The notes beneath the pieces were generated by a model that did not search any database, was not told where the DNA came from, and saw nothing but the letters and a program-made list of their open reading frames with translations. A stretch of 64,000 bases of DNA, taken from assembly GCF_013407595.1 (NCBI RefSeq), contig NZ_JABEKX010000002.1, positions 806,001 to 870,000 on the forward strand. Direction: 5' to 3'. The translations under genes and the position numbers were made by a program. How positions within the stretch are numbered: the first letter of the stretch is position 1; every line of letters starts with the position of its first letter. Positions 10,885-18,606 of the stretch are shown one piece after another. Source of the stretch: Lacticaseibacillus absianus (GTDB lineage: Bacteria; Bacillota; Bacilli; Lactobacillales; Lactobacillaceae).

Positions 10885-11625
10885 CTAGTTGTTCTCTCCC
10901 TGCAACTCTGTCAGCGTTGAGATCGCACTGAGCAGATATAGTGGTGCCGTCTCTGTCCGCAAGATCCGCGGGCCAAGGCCAGCCGCTGTGAACCCGGCGG
11001 CAGTCAGTGCCGTGATCTCGGCGGGACTGATCCCGCCTTCGGGCCCGAACACCGCGACCAGCGTCTGTGGGCGCTGCGTGACTGCCTGAACAAGGGCACT
11101 GGTTTCACCAATTTTAGCACTTTTTTCGTAGGCAATCAGCTTGGAATCTGCTTTCGCCGCCAGAATCGCCTGAAAACTGACGAGCTCGACCACCGGGATA
11201 TGCGCTCGGTGGCTCTGCTCCGCCGCGCCTTGTGCGATCAACTGCAACCGGGCAAGCTTCTTGTCCGCCTTGGGCGCCTGCCACTTCGCTGTCGCCCACT
11301 GGCTGTTATAAAACGAGACGCGTTGCACGCCGAGTTCCGTGGCTTTTTGAACGATCAGCTCTGCCTTGTCGCCCTTCGGCACCCCACAGCAGATCTGCAC
11401 CGCGATTGGCAGCTCGCTGCGCGTCGCCACGGTTGACGCGACCACCACGCGCAGCGGCGCCGTCGCTTCGATCGTTGCGACGAAGACCTGGGCATTCGGA
11501 TCGACCAGCTCGACCGCAGCGCCGACGTCGAGGCGCAAGACCCGCACCGCATGCTTGGCGATCTCAGGACTCAGCGTCACGGCCTGGCCCACCGCTAGTG
11601 GCTGCTGCGTGAAGAAGCGATTCAT
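10885..11625 (-). CDS. rsmE: 16S rRNA (uracil(1498)-N3)-methyltransferase
   Basis: RsmE methylates N3 of U1498 in 16S rRNA using S-adenosylmethionine. The 246-residue protein has an N-terminal PUA-like RNA-binding region (about 1-75) and a SPOUT methyltransferase domain. The latter carries the trefoil-knot signatures VAVFGPEGGISPAE (about residue 190) and LGPRILRTETAP (about 215). It overlaps prmA by four bases, the classic prmA-rsmE coupling. Confidence 0.97.
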   Translation of the reverse strand: MNRFFTQQPLAVGQAVTLSPEIAKHAVRVLRLDVGAAVELVDPNAQVFVATIEATAPLRVVVASTVATRSELPIAVQICCGVPKGDKAELIVQKATELGVQRVSFYNSQWATAKWQAPKADKKLARLQLIAQGAAEQSHRAHIPVVELVSFQAILAAKADSKLIAYEKSAKIGETSALVQAVTQRPQTLVAVFGPEGGISPAEITALTAAGFTAAGLGPRILRTETAPLYLLSAISTLTELQGENN

Positions 11626-12572
11626 TCCACCACCGCCTTGCGGGCGACCAGCCCGTACCAGTCACCTTGTTGCCAGCGTCGCGTCACAGTGAGCTGTTGC
11701 GCGTCTAAGGCCGCTTCAACCGCCGCCAACTTATCATAGTAGATCCCGCTCAGCAGTAGTTGACCCTTCGGCGCTAGCCGCGCTGGCACCTGGGGGATCA
11801 GCGGCAGCAAGACCTCGGCGAGGATGTTGGCTGCGATCAGGTCGGCCTGCGCGTCGATCCCGCTCAGCAAGTCGTTAGCGACGATTTCGATCCCATCGAT
11901 GGCGGGGTTCAGCGCCAGGTTCGCCTGCGCGTTGGTGACCGCAACGTCATCGACATCAGTCGCCAGCACCTGCGTGACCCCCAGCAGCCGCGCAGCCAAC
12001 GCGAGCACCCCGGAGCCGGTGCCGACATCGATCATCGTCTCACCGCCGCGGATCACGCTTTCTAACAACTGGAGCATCAGCGCCGTGGTCGGGTGGTTCC
12101 CGGTGCCAAACGCCATCCCGGGGTCAAGCCGGATCAACTGCTCCCCCGCCTGCGCGGGCGAGTAGGTCAGCCATTCCGGCACGATCGTCAGGTACCGTGT
12201 GATGCGAAGGGGCTGATAGTACTTCTTCCACTCGTTGGCCCAGTCCGCTTCATTGAGCCCGTCGACCGTCACCGTCCCCGCGCCCGGGGCGAGCCCGAAG
12301 CTGGGTAACTGCGCGATCAGGTTCTGCAAGTCGTGACGCAGTTCGGTCACGTTGCTTGTCGGCGGGAAAAAACCGGTGACCCCGGCGCCTTCCGTACGGT
12401 GAGTGATCGTCGTCGGATCGAACCAGTCACCGGTCTCGCTAACACTGGCCGTCGTCCAATCCGCGGCGTCGTCGATCTGCACCCCACCTGCGCCAAGGGT
12501 CATCAGCGCATTGGCGACGGCCTCGACGGCGGCCGTACTCGTCTCCACAGTGATCGCGAACCACTGATCCAT
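11622..12572 (-). CDS. prmA: Ribosomal protein L11 methyltransferase
   Basis: PrmA trimethylates ribosomal protein L11 on several lysines and its N-terminus. The 316-residue protein has the N-terminal substrate-recognition domain and a class I SAM-binding domain with motif I DVGTGSGVLALA (about residue 185) and the following ATDVDD acidic end. I choose ATG 12572 because AGGAG lies eight bases upstream. A GTG three codons earlier would place the ribosome binding site too near. It is followed by rsmE with a four-base overlap. Confidence 0.96.
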   Translation of the reverse strand: MDQWFAITVETSTAAVEAVANALMTLGAGGVQIDDAADWTTASVSETGDWFDPTTITHRTEGAGVTGFFPPTSNVTELRHDLQNLIAQLPSFGLAPGAGTVTVDGLNEADWANEWKKYYQPLRITRYLTIVPEWLTYSPAQAGEQLIRLDPGMAFGTGNHPTTALMLQLLESVIRGGETMIDVGTGSGVLALAARLLGVTQVLATDVDDVAVTNAQANLALNPAIDGIEIVANDLLSGIDAQADLIAANILAEVLLPLIPQVPARLAPKGQLLLSGIYYDKLAAVEAALDAQQLTVTRRWQQGDWYGLVARKAVVE

Positions 12573-12586
12573 CGTCGTCACTCCTA

Positions 12587-13093
12587 TCAGTACTTCGGGT
12601 AAGGCAAGAACGTTGCTTTGGCCGCCGCGGGTTGATCGGCATAGGTCGCGTCGAAGCGCGCCTGGTCGAACGTCAGCTCGAACGTCTCCGCATCGCTAGT
12701 CCCGTCGACAAAGTCGAACAGGTCGCTTTGACCGTCGTCAAGCAGGGCCTGCAACACGATGAACAGCGCGTCCACCTTAGCCTGCTCGATCCCTTTTTTA
12801 CCGTTGAAGCCGACGGTCGCCAGGTAGTTCTCCGCGTAATCCGCCCCGTTCATGCGCGTCTCATCAAAGAACAAGAGGGCATCGGAGTAGTCGACCTCAC
12901 CGCCTGCGTCGACGGTCTGACCGTCTTGGTCTTCGACCTCGAACCCCTCGGCCGCGTCGACATACATGGTCAGCTCGACTTCCATCACGTGGGCTTCTTT
13001 GTCCCAGTTCAGATCCAAGTCACCGTCAAAGTCCAATGCATCCATCTTGTCGCCGATATAGTCCAGCATGTTCGTCTCTTTGTCCTTGCTCAT
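12587..13093 (-). CDS. DUF3013 family protein
   Basis: The 168-residue acidic protein matches the lactobacillal and streptococcal DUF3013 family, which is usually found next to prmA, as here. It is rich in aspartate and glutamate, has no membrane segment or signal, and is predicted cytoplasmic. Its biochemical role is unknown. GAGGAG precedes the ATG. It is the first gene of the operon, with its own promoter at 13156-13184. Confidence 0.85.
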   Translation of the reverse strand: MSKDKETNMLDYIGDKMDALDFDGDLDLNWDKEAHVMEVELTMYVDAAEGFEVEDQDGQTVDAGGEVDYSDALLFFDETRMNGADYAENYLATVGFNGKKGIEQAKVDALFIVLQALLDDGQSDLFDFVDGTSDAETFELTFDQARFDATYADQPAAAKATFLPYPKY

Positions 13094-13155
13094 GTCGTTT
13101 CTCCTCTAGTCGTTGACCAGTCATTGTGGGGGCGGCTCACCGCCCGGCTGAATCC

Positions 13156-13184
13156 ATCATATCGTAGAATCACGCCGAGGCAAA
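13156..13184 (-). promoter_or_regulatory. Promoter of the DUF3013-prmA-rsmE operon
   Basis: Minus strand: TTTGCC, 17-base spacer, TATGAT. It faces away from the plus-strand gene at 13242, so the intergenic stretch is a divergent promoter region. Confidence 0.65.
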
Positions 13185-13207
13185 GTGAAACCCGTCACTG
13201 TTTCCGC

Positions 13208-13213
13208 TATAAT
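13208..13213 (+). promoter_or_regulatory. Candidate -10 element for the 13242-13875 gene pair
   Basis: A perfect TATAAT lies 28 bases before the GTG start. No clear -35 hexamer is visible. Confidence 0.5.
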
Positions 13214-13241
13214 GGCGGTATAGACGCTAGGAGATGATCAT

Positions 13242-13475
13242 GTGACCGACCCAACCGAACTACATGCCCTGATCGCAGACGCCGCGGACCGCGTCGTCGC
13301 CCGCGACTTCACCGAGGGGCAACTACGCCAACGCGTGGCCGCTTGGCAGGAACAAGCGCCTGACGCCGACCTGGCTTCACAGACGACCTTCATGCTGGCT
13401 GAGGTCCGTGCCTTCACTGAGGCCATGCTCGTTGAAGCGCTCACGACCCTAAAGACGGAGGCAGACCATGTTTGA
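13242..13475 (+). CDS. Small unrecognised cytoplasmic protein
   Basis: The 77-residue protein is predicted helical, acidic and soluble, with no motif that I recognise. It starts with GTG preceded by AGGAG at good spacing (an ATG three bases earlier would be followed directly by a stop). It overlaps the next gene by eight bases, which supports both as real and co-translated. Its job is unknown. Confidence 0.7.
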   Translation: MTDPTELHALIADAADRVVARDFTEGQLRQRVAAWQEQAPDADLASQTTFMLAEVRAFTEAMLVEALTTLKTEADHV

Positions 13476-13875
13476 CCGCTACCCAGAGTTTCACGCCGAA
13501 TTACCCGACCGCTACTTCGAACTCGACCGCACGCGAGGCGTCGTCCGCGTCGCCCGAGCCCCGTTCGGTCACCGCTACATCCCCGTCGCGGAGATTCAGG
13601 GCTACCGTCTGACGATCGACGACCGCGTGATTGTGGCCTCTGATGGTAATCATCCCGCCCTGATCGACAACACGCTCTTTGGCGATGCGGGGATCATGGG
13701 CATCACGACACCGGGGACCAAGGAGATGTATCACCTCTTCTTGACTCTGGAGACGACTAGCGGCCCCGTGGTGATCAAATACATCAACACCCGGACCGAA
13801 GTCGGCACCCTCGTCTACTCGGTCGGCTTGCTGGACGCGGAAAAAGCCCTGAAGCAGCTGGACGCACTGGTGTGA
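13468..13875 (+). CDS. Unrecognised protein, co-transcribed with the preceding small gene
   Basis: The 135-residue protein has alternating beta-like segments and a central glycine-rich turn, and no transmembrane segment, signal or metal-binding cluster. The stretch YIPVAEIQGYRLTID followed later by VVIKYINTRTEVG suggests a small PH-like or SHOCT-associated beta domain, but this is only an impression from the pattern. CGGAGG precedes the ATG, and a terminator follows at 13956. The pair forms a compact two-gene operon. Confidence 0.72.
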   Translation: MFDRYPEFHAELPDRYFELDRTRGVVRVARAPFGHRYIPVAEIQGYRLTIDDRVIVASDGNHPALIDNTLFGDAGIMGITTPGTKEMYHLFLTLETTSGPVVIKYINTRTEVGTLVYSVGLLDAEKALKQLDALV

Positions 13876-13955
13876 GCGATACGTCCCACCGTCACAAACA
13901 GGTGTTTCTGAGCGTCTGCCCGCATCCTTACCACGTACCTGAGCAGAAAACTGCG

Positions 13956-13984
13956 CGGCGACCGAGATCGGTCGCCGTTTTTTC
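13956..13984 (+). terminator. Terminator of the 13242-13875 operon
   Basis: CGGCGACC-GAGAT-GGTCGCCG hairpin followed by six T residues on the plus strand. Confidence 0.92.
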
Positions 13985-14018
13985 GTTCAGCATGCTTGAC
14001 GTCTAACGGAAAGTCAAT

Positions 14019-14540
14019 TCATCGATCCGCGCCCTTTTGAATCTCATTGATCATGATATCGGCGGTTTCGGGGTAATCTCGGCCTGAGACATCGACCTTG
14101 ATCGACTTGACCGCTTGATACATCTTGAGCCGATCGATCGCGCCTTGAAGCGCGGTTTGATCGCGAATGCCTGCATCAACATCTCGGCTGAACCGCTTCG
14201 TCAGCTCGGCCTCGGTTGCGGTGAGCGAGAACGAATACAAGTCGTAGTCACCGTGAAGCCCAGCCACCAGATCATCGATGATCGCTTGTTGATGCATGAC
14301 CCACACGAACACAATATTGTCGAATGAGCTGTTGGCGATGAACGAATTCAGCAAGAACTGAATATTGCGCAGCACCATTGCCTTGTTCTCTTCGTTGAAG
14401 ACCCAAGGGTGCATGGCCCAACACCAGTCCCCGTCGAGAAATACGGCATGATCCAACCGCTTTGCGACTAGATACTGGCCGATGGTGGTTTTGCCAATCC
14501 CCATTGTGCCACCGATCAGGATCAACTTTTTGCGCGCCAT
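14019..14540 (-). CDS. P-loop nucleotide kinase-like protein
   Basis: The 173-residue protein begins with a textbook Walker A loop, GGTMGIGKTT (about residues 10-19), after a short beta strand, and has a DGDWCW acidic motif near residue 37 as seen in small-molecule and nucleoside kinases. An arginine-containing lid region follows near residue 115. The phosphate acceptor cannot be told. It lies 18 bases after a methyltransferase-like gene in the same direction, so the two probably share a transcript. Its neighbours are not housekeeping genes, so it is likely accessory. Confidence 0.75.
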   Translation of the reverse strand: MARKKLILIGGTMGIGKTTIGQYLVAKRLDHAVFLDGDWCWAMHPWVFNEENKAMVLRNIQFLLNSFIANSSFDNIVFVWVMHQQAIIDDLVAGLHGDYDLYSFSLTATEAELTKRFSRDVDAGIRDQTALQGAIDRLKMYQAVKSIKVDVSGRDYPETADIMINEIQKGADR

Positions 14541-14558
14541 TCCCGTCCCTCCCCTGGT

Positions 14559-15308
14559 TTAAACCGGTTTTCTCGCAACGATCATGAACCGATCTTCAAA
14601 CGTTGAAATACTACCTTGTGTTTCGATCAGCTGATCTAATTGCTGTAGCCGGGGCAAGCACGCCCTGACAGAGAAGTGCGGGAACTCCCAAGGGATCACC
14701 GTTGCATAATACACGATCGCGCCCACGTCGAAGAAACTCATCTTGCTAAACGCTGCGTCTTGTTGCGCGATGTGCATGCCCGCCTTTTGCAGGCGCGCAC
14801 AGGCATCGAGCAACGTATTGTCTGGGTATGCCGGACTGTAAGTGGGATCTAGAAATCGGGATAACGCAAAATTATTGGTGGCCCCGACCTGCTGGGTGAC
14901 GAAAAGGCCGCCAGGGCGCAACTTGTTCACGGTCTCCTGAACGGGCAAGGCGCCATGACTATTGGTGACGATATCGAAATGATTATCGGGAACGTTCGAG
15001 AGGTCTTCACCTTGGTCAGCGATCACCGTCACCCCAGAAGCCGCATACTTCTCGCGCAGCAGTTTGAGGTTAGGGCCCCAGCCCTCCGTGACGACAGTTT
15101 GGCTTGCGGGATGATTGAAGCTGTCCATCAACTCCCCCCCGCCCGTATCGACATCAAGCCACATCAGCTCGTCCTCGAGGTTAGCTTGAACCAAATCTCG
15201 ATAACGCCAAGGCAGCTGCTCATTGGCCCAACGACCGTCCAGGTGGCTGAAATCCCACCCATGCATCGCCAACTGGCTTTCAGCCAGCCATTCTTCAACT
15301 TGATCCAT
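14559..15308 (-). CDS. SAM-dependent methyltransferase-like protein
   Basis: The 249-residue protein has the layout of a class I SAM methyltransferase: a core strand LMWLDVDTGGGELM (about residues 48-61) in the motif I place, an acidic residue after TVIADQG (about 98), and FDIVTNSHGALP (about 110) as motif IV. LRPGGLFVTQQVG (about 130) follows as the post-IV strand. Similar proteins modify small molecules, but the substrate is unknown. It is transcribed towards the P-loop kinase gene. It lies just outside the tRNA-Ser repeat that bounds the island. Confidence 0.72.
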   Translation of the reverse strand: MDQVEEWLAESQLAMHGWDFSHLDGRWANEQLPWRYRDLVQANLEDELMWLDVDTGGGELMDSFNHPASQTVVTEGWGPNLKLLREKYAASGVTVIADQGEDLSNVPDNHFDIVTNSHGALPVQETVNKLRPGGLFVTQQVGATNNFALSRFLDPTYSPAYPDNTLLDACARLQKAGMHIAQQDAAFSKMSFFDVGAIVYYATVIPWEFPHFSVRACLPRLQQLDQLIETQGSISTFEDRFMIVARKPV

Positions 15309-15432
15309 TTGGTTTCCCCTCGTGTTCTGATCGTTTCAACTTGACGATATGATCAGTCAGATTGTAATGCTTTTCGACGACCGAAACAATGAACGATCAA
15401 GGGCGGTTTCGTTGGGAAATCAAGCGCAATCG

Positions 15433-15488
15433 AAAAAAACGCCTCGCAAACGTCGAAAACCCTGGCAGGTCAACGTTTACGAGGCGCT
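15433..15488 (-). terminator. Relic terminator downstream of the partial tRNA-Ser copy
   Basis: A long imperfect stem (CGCCTCG with CGAGGCG, extended by AAACGT pairing) is followed by seven T residues on the minus strand. Its place directly downstream of the 3' tRNA-Ser fragment suggests it was the terminator of the original tRNA-Ser gene before an element was inserted. Confidence 0.75.
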
Positions 15489-15502
15489 ACAATCAATGAA
15501 TA

Positions 15503-15561
15503 GGAAGCGTACAGGATTTGAACCTGCGCGCCGGTATTAGCCGGTTCAACGGATTTCGAGT
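15503..15561 (-). repeat. Partial tRNA-Ser copy (left direct repeat, attachment-site remnant)
   Basis: Bases 15509-15561 match 18613-18665 over 53 positions with one mismatch (A for G in the variable-arm region). On the minus strand they run from the anticodon loop of tRNA-Ser(CGA) to the T-arm. The acceptor strand (15503-15508) has drifted and no longer pairs with a 5' half, so it is not a functional gene. This is the pattern left by site-specific integration into a tRNA. Confidence 0.88.
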
Positions 15562-15798
15562 TGTCATCTAACGGTTTGAATGACGTCTAATTGTTGATGC
15601 ACGGCCATTCTTTAGGCGATTGGAACGGTTGAAATCAGCTGAATTTGGATGAAGTGGTACTGAATTGGCTCGCGGATATACTTGGTTGGTCGTCCTGGCT
15701 GGCGACCGTTTCTCATTCATCGCGAAGATTTTTGCCATCAGTGATTGGATCAGCCAGCCTGTCGTCTGATAGACTTTATGTTAAAGGAGTAACCGATT

Positions 15799-16392
15799 AT
15801 GACAATCATAAATACAGTACGGCTCATTTTACGACCATTCACCGAGACTGACATACCCGAATTTTACGCGATTCAAAGAAACCTTGATGTAAACCGCTTC
15901 TTACCGTGGTTTGCACCGGCAACTATTGATTCGGCTTTGCAGATGCTACACGATCAATACCTCGATGCACCAGACGGCGAGCAGCTGGCAGTGTGCCTGA
16001 AAGAGTCAAACAAAGCGATTGGCTATGTGCATGCAGAAGCAAGTGAAAGCCATGATTTCGGGTATGGCATGCTTCCAAGTGCGTGGGGTCATGGGTACAT
16101 GACTGAGGCCAGCCTGGCACTGATTGCGGCGCTCCCCGTGGCCGATTACCCGTACCTCACCGCTACGCATGACGTGAATAATCCGAAGAGTGGCGCGGTA
16201 ATGCGCCGCCTAGGCATGACTTATCAGTACACCTATCTTGAGCAGTGGCAACCTAAGAATCTGCCGGTCCACTTTCGACTGTACCTGTTGAACCGCGATG
16301 GGAACGAGGATCGCCGGTACTTAAAATATTGGCACATGTACCCAGAGCACAAGGTGGAACCCCTGGAGAACAATACCCCACAGCGCGATTAA
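15799..16392 (+). CDS. GNAT-family N-acetyltransferase, RimJ/RimL-like
   Basis: The 197-residue protein has the RimJ/RimL layout: an N-terminal RLILRPFTETDIPEFY stretch (residues about 8-23), the acetyl-CoA-binding region GYGMLPSAWGHGYMTEA (about 88-104), and the NPKSGAVMRRLGM motif (about 134-146). These enzymes acetylate N-terminal or side-chain amines of proteins, antibiotics or metabolites, and the target here is unknown. AAAGGAG precedes the ATG. It is the only plus-strand gene of the island. Confidence 0.85.
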   Translation: MTIINTVRLILRPFTETDIPEFYAIQRNLDVNRFLPWFAPATIDSALQMLHDQYLDAPDGEQLAVCLKESNKAIGYVHAEASESHDFGYGMLPSAWGHGYMTEASLALIAALPVADYPYLTATHDVNNPKSGAVMRRLGMTYQYTYLEQWQPKNLPVHFRLYLLNRDGNEDRRYLKYWHMYPEHKVEPLENNTPQRD

Positions 16393-16404
16393 CTGTGGGG
16401 TATA
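16373..16404. terminator. Hairpin between the convergent GNAT and small-ORF genes
   Basis: An 11-bp perfect stem (ATACCCCACAG with CTGTGGGGTAT) spans the end of the GNAT gene. It has no long T run on either strand, so it is a weak candidate terminator. Confidence 0.5.
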
Positions 16405-16432
16405 TCCTCATCTAATTTGAGTGTTTCCTTAA

Positions 16433-16606
16433 TCAAGCATCCGCCAAGAGTAGCATTGCTTGCTTAATCTGTTCATCTTGCAGCATCTTATCAAGATCTC
16501 TCTCAAACTGTTTTTGATCGGGTTGGTCAAATTCAGCTTGATACTTTGCGTTCTTATCAATCTTTGCGATTAACTCGGCGCTGATTTTTGTTTGCAGATT
16601 TTGCAT
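16433..16606 (-). CDS. Small 57-residue protein, possible partner of the Doc-like protein
   Basis: The frame runs from ATG 16606, preceded by GGAGG eight bases upstream, to TGA 16433. The product is highly charged and helical, starting MQNLQTKISAELIAKID and ending in an alanine/leucine-rich tail. I recognise no DNA-binding fold. It begins 43 bases after the Doc-like gene and is probably co-transcribed with it. Its size and place fit an antitoxin or accessory partner, but that is inference from context only. Confidence 0.65.
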   Translation of the reverse strand: MQNLQTKISAELIAKIDKNAKYQAEFDQPDQKQFERDLDKMLQDEQIKQAMLLLADA

Positions 16607-16649
16607 GATTCGACCTCCGTTTCTAACTTCTGTTGAAATATATCATACG

Positions 16650-17321
16650 CTAAGCATTTGGATTGTCAACTCGGATATTCATATCGATCGCCCATCTATT
16701 TTCATTTGCTGCTTGTTCGGAGTCGAAATAGTTAAGCGTTAAATTTCGAAGGATGAAGTCCTCTAGTTGCTCAGCGCTCAATTCCTTCTTGGCTACCTGT
16801 ACACTAATTCTATATAGTTCATTGCCGTCAACTCGACGGAGTGAAAACCCATTGTAATTCAACATATAAAGGGCACTAAGCAGAGCAGTTCGTTTGTTCC
16901 CGTTATGAAAAACTTGCGAAGTTGCGATCTTGTACCAGTACATCGTCGCTTTTTTGACGATTCCCGGATAGAACTGCTGGCCGGCAAACGAGCCCATAAT
17001 GCTTGAGATAATAGCACTAAGCGTTCCCTCATCTTTGACACCGTAGAACAATTCTTCACGAAACATTAACTCAGCCTTCTTGTTAATGATTTGTAGCAGT
17101 TGCTCGCTGAGTCCGAGTGCGTAGTTTGAAATTACTAAATGAAATGTCTCTTTAATCTGATTGTCCACTTTCACTTCTACAAAGTATGCGCCGTCACGTA
17201 AATACGCACCAATTAGGTACTGATGATCACTACCGTATTTTGGACTATAGTCGTTGTATAATGCCCTTGAAATGGCATCTAGCTGCTCTTGCGTGAAGTT
17301 CATACACTTGACAAATTTCAT
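16650..17321 (-). CDS. Doc/Fic-superfamily protein with an altered active-site motif
   Basis: The C-terminal half of this 223-residue protein is the Doc fold: GVKDEGTLSAIISS (about 94-107), then YWYKIATSQVFHNGNKRTA (about 128-146), and LYMLNYNG. The Doc motif is H-x-F-x-D/N-x-N-K-R, and Doc kinases phosphorylate EF-Tu. Here the histidine position is Gln136, while F138, N140, N142, K143 and R144 are kept and a histidine sits at 139. It is unclear whether it is active. The first 80 residues are an additional domain that I do not recognise. GAGGTG precedes the start. A small ORF follows it. Confidence 0.8.
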   Translation of the reverse strand: MKFVKCMNFTQEQLDAISRALYNDYSPKYGSDHQYLIGAYLRDGAYFVEVKVDNQIKETFHLVISNYALGLSEQLLQIINKKAELMFREELFYGVKDEGTLSAIISSIMGSFAGQQFYPGIVKKATMYWYKIATSQVFHNGNKRTALLSALYMLNYNGFSLRRVDGNELYRISVQVAKKELSAEQLEDFILRNLTLNYFDSEQAANENRWAIDMNIRVDNPNA

Positions 17322-17332
17322 ACATTCACCTC

Positions 17333-17503
17333 TTAAAATACGCCGCTGCTTAGTTTGTAAATCTCATTCTGCTCCTTGCTAAGGTGAACCCGTCCGGTAG
17401 AATGATGTGGTTCGCCAAACGGTTGAACCCACTCTCCAATGCTAGGTCCATCATCGGAGAGGTAATGACATCCATTTGGAGGCAGTCTTCCCGTACCCAG
17501 CAA
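17333..17503 (-). pseudogene. Short coding remnant or small hypothetical gene upstream of the Doc-like gene
   Basis: On the minus strand a frame with protein-like composition ends with TAA at 17333, just 12 bases before the Doc-like start. It includes PPNGCHYLSDDGPSIGEW and later HLSKEQNEIYKLSSG. The only candidate start is a TTG at 17503 without a ribosome binding site, so it may be the C-terminal remnant of a larger gene cut off during island decay. It could also be a small real partner gene. I recognise no family. Confidence 0.45.
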
Positions 17504-17511
17504 TCACGGCA

Positions 17512-18270
17512 TTACTTAACCCCTTTTATGATAGCTGCATAGTACAAGGCGTGTTTTGATCTCAATATGGCGGGAAGTTGCAGACAGTCTTCTAGCGGTA
17601 ATATCTGGACGGTTGAAGCATTGAATGTCGCAGTTAGTGTTGATAAGTCACCAAAGATTGAATCATTTCGGAAGAGATCAAGAAAAACAAACTCACCATT
17701 TGGACTGAGGACACGAAGCGCTTCGTTAATCAAAGCAACCTTGTTTTGAACAGAAGTCACTTCATGAAAAGTCAGGACACTGACGACAGCGTCAAAACTG
17801 TTGTCAGAAAATGGCAACTTGGCCGCACTCGCTTTTTGGAAACGCGTTTGCTCAGAGACCCCCATCAACTGAGCGTTACGTTCGCATTGTTGCTTTGAGT
17901 ACTCCCAATTTTTCGACCAAGAATCAATACCCGTAACAGCAACGTGTGAATCTTGCTGCGCGATCTCAATCGCAAGTGCGCCGCTACCAGTACCGATATC
18001 TAGTACGTGCTTATGATCTTGACGAAGCTGTGAGGCAACCAGTGTATGAATTTTGGCTTGATAGCCGCCTCCGTTACTGGAGAACTGATAATACGTCACG
18101 CTTAGCACAACTGTGATGTAGATGAATGGCAGTGATAGCAGGCCCAGAAGCCAAAAGTATCTAGACTGGCTTGCTAAAACTCCGGCCCCAAGTAAGATAG
18201 ACAGGCTGATTACTAAGAAGATAATAATTCGTTTTCTTCGAATCCATGTGTTGTACTTAGGCTTAGCCAT
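17512..18270 (-). CDS. Membrane-anchored SAM-dependent methyltransferase-like protein
   Basis: The 252-residue protein starts with a basic segment followed by two hydrophobic spans (about 13-33 and 39-60), so the catalytic domain should sit at the inner face of the membrane. The class I methyltransferase core follows: HVLDIGTGSGALAIEIA (about 88-104) as motif I, VTGIDSW (about 113), FDAVVSVLTFHEV (about 160) and LSPNGEFVFLDLF (about 190). The substrate is unknown; a lipid or membrane-associated compound is plausible. GGGGGAA precedes the ATG. It lies inside the tRNA-Ser island. Confidence 0.82.
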   Translation of the reverse strand: MAKPKYNTWIRRKRIIIFLVISLSILLGAGVLASQSRYFWLLGLLSLPFIYITVVLSVTYYQFSSNGGGYQAKIHTLVASQLRQDHKHVLDIGTGSGALAIEIAQQDSHVAVTGIDSWSKNWEYSKQQCERNAQLMGVSEQTRFQKASAAKLPFSDNSFDAVVSVLTFHEVTSVQNKVALINEALRVLSPNGEFVFLDLFRNDSIFGDLSTLTATFNASTVQILPLEDCLQLPAILRSKHALYYAAIIKGVK

Positions 18271-18606
18271 AGTATTCCCCCATCTTTTTGTTTCAAATGT
18301 CTGTTAACCATTGCAGAGATAGTAACAGAGTACTCGCATACCTACAACGGTCTTGAGTAGGACTTTTACAGGGAGTAATGGTCAAGCAGGCGACCCCTAT
18401 AGAACAGTCGAGGATATCCCGTACAAGACAATCATTTCGTGCGGGCGGTAGGCAAAAGCATCAGGCCTGACTTAAAACGCCGTTTGAAAGCACTATTTGT
18501 GCACTCTGATTTTAAAAGCAACGCAAAACAACGGAAAACAAAAACCCCGAAACGCCTATATGTCAGGCTTTTCAGGGTTCAACGGGAAGCAACAAAGCGC
18601 TACGAA
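18271..18606. other. Right inner edge of the island: promoter region and tRNA terminator, no gene
   Basis: This stretch holds the promoter region of the membrane methyltransferase and, from 18543, the terminator of tRNA-Ser. I checked both strands for remains of an integrase and see none. The open frames here are short, basic and run into the tRNA. Confidence 0.5.
18543..18578 (-). terminator. Terminator of tRNA-Ser
   Basis: On the minus strand ACCCTGAAAAGCCT pairs with AGGCGTTTCGGGGT, followed by a T run. It sits about 30 bases beyond the tRNA 3' end and would have been brought in with the integrated element. Confidence 0.82.

Noticed and set aside
15349-15540. 63-codon plus-strand frame at the island's left edge
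   Set aside because: It consists of the relic terminator and the tRNA-Ser fragment, so it is not a gene.
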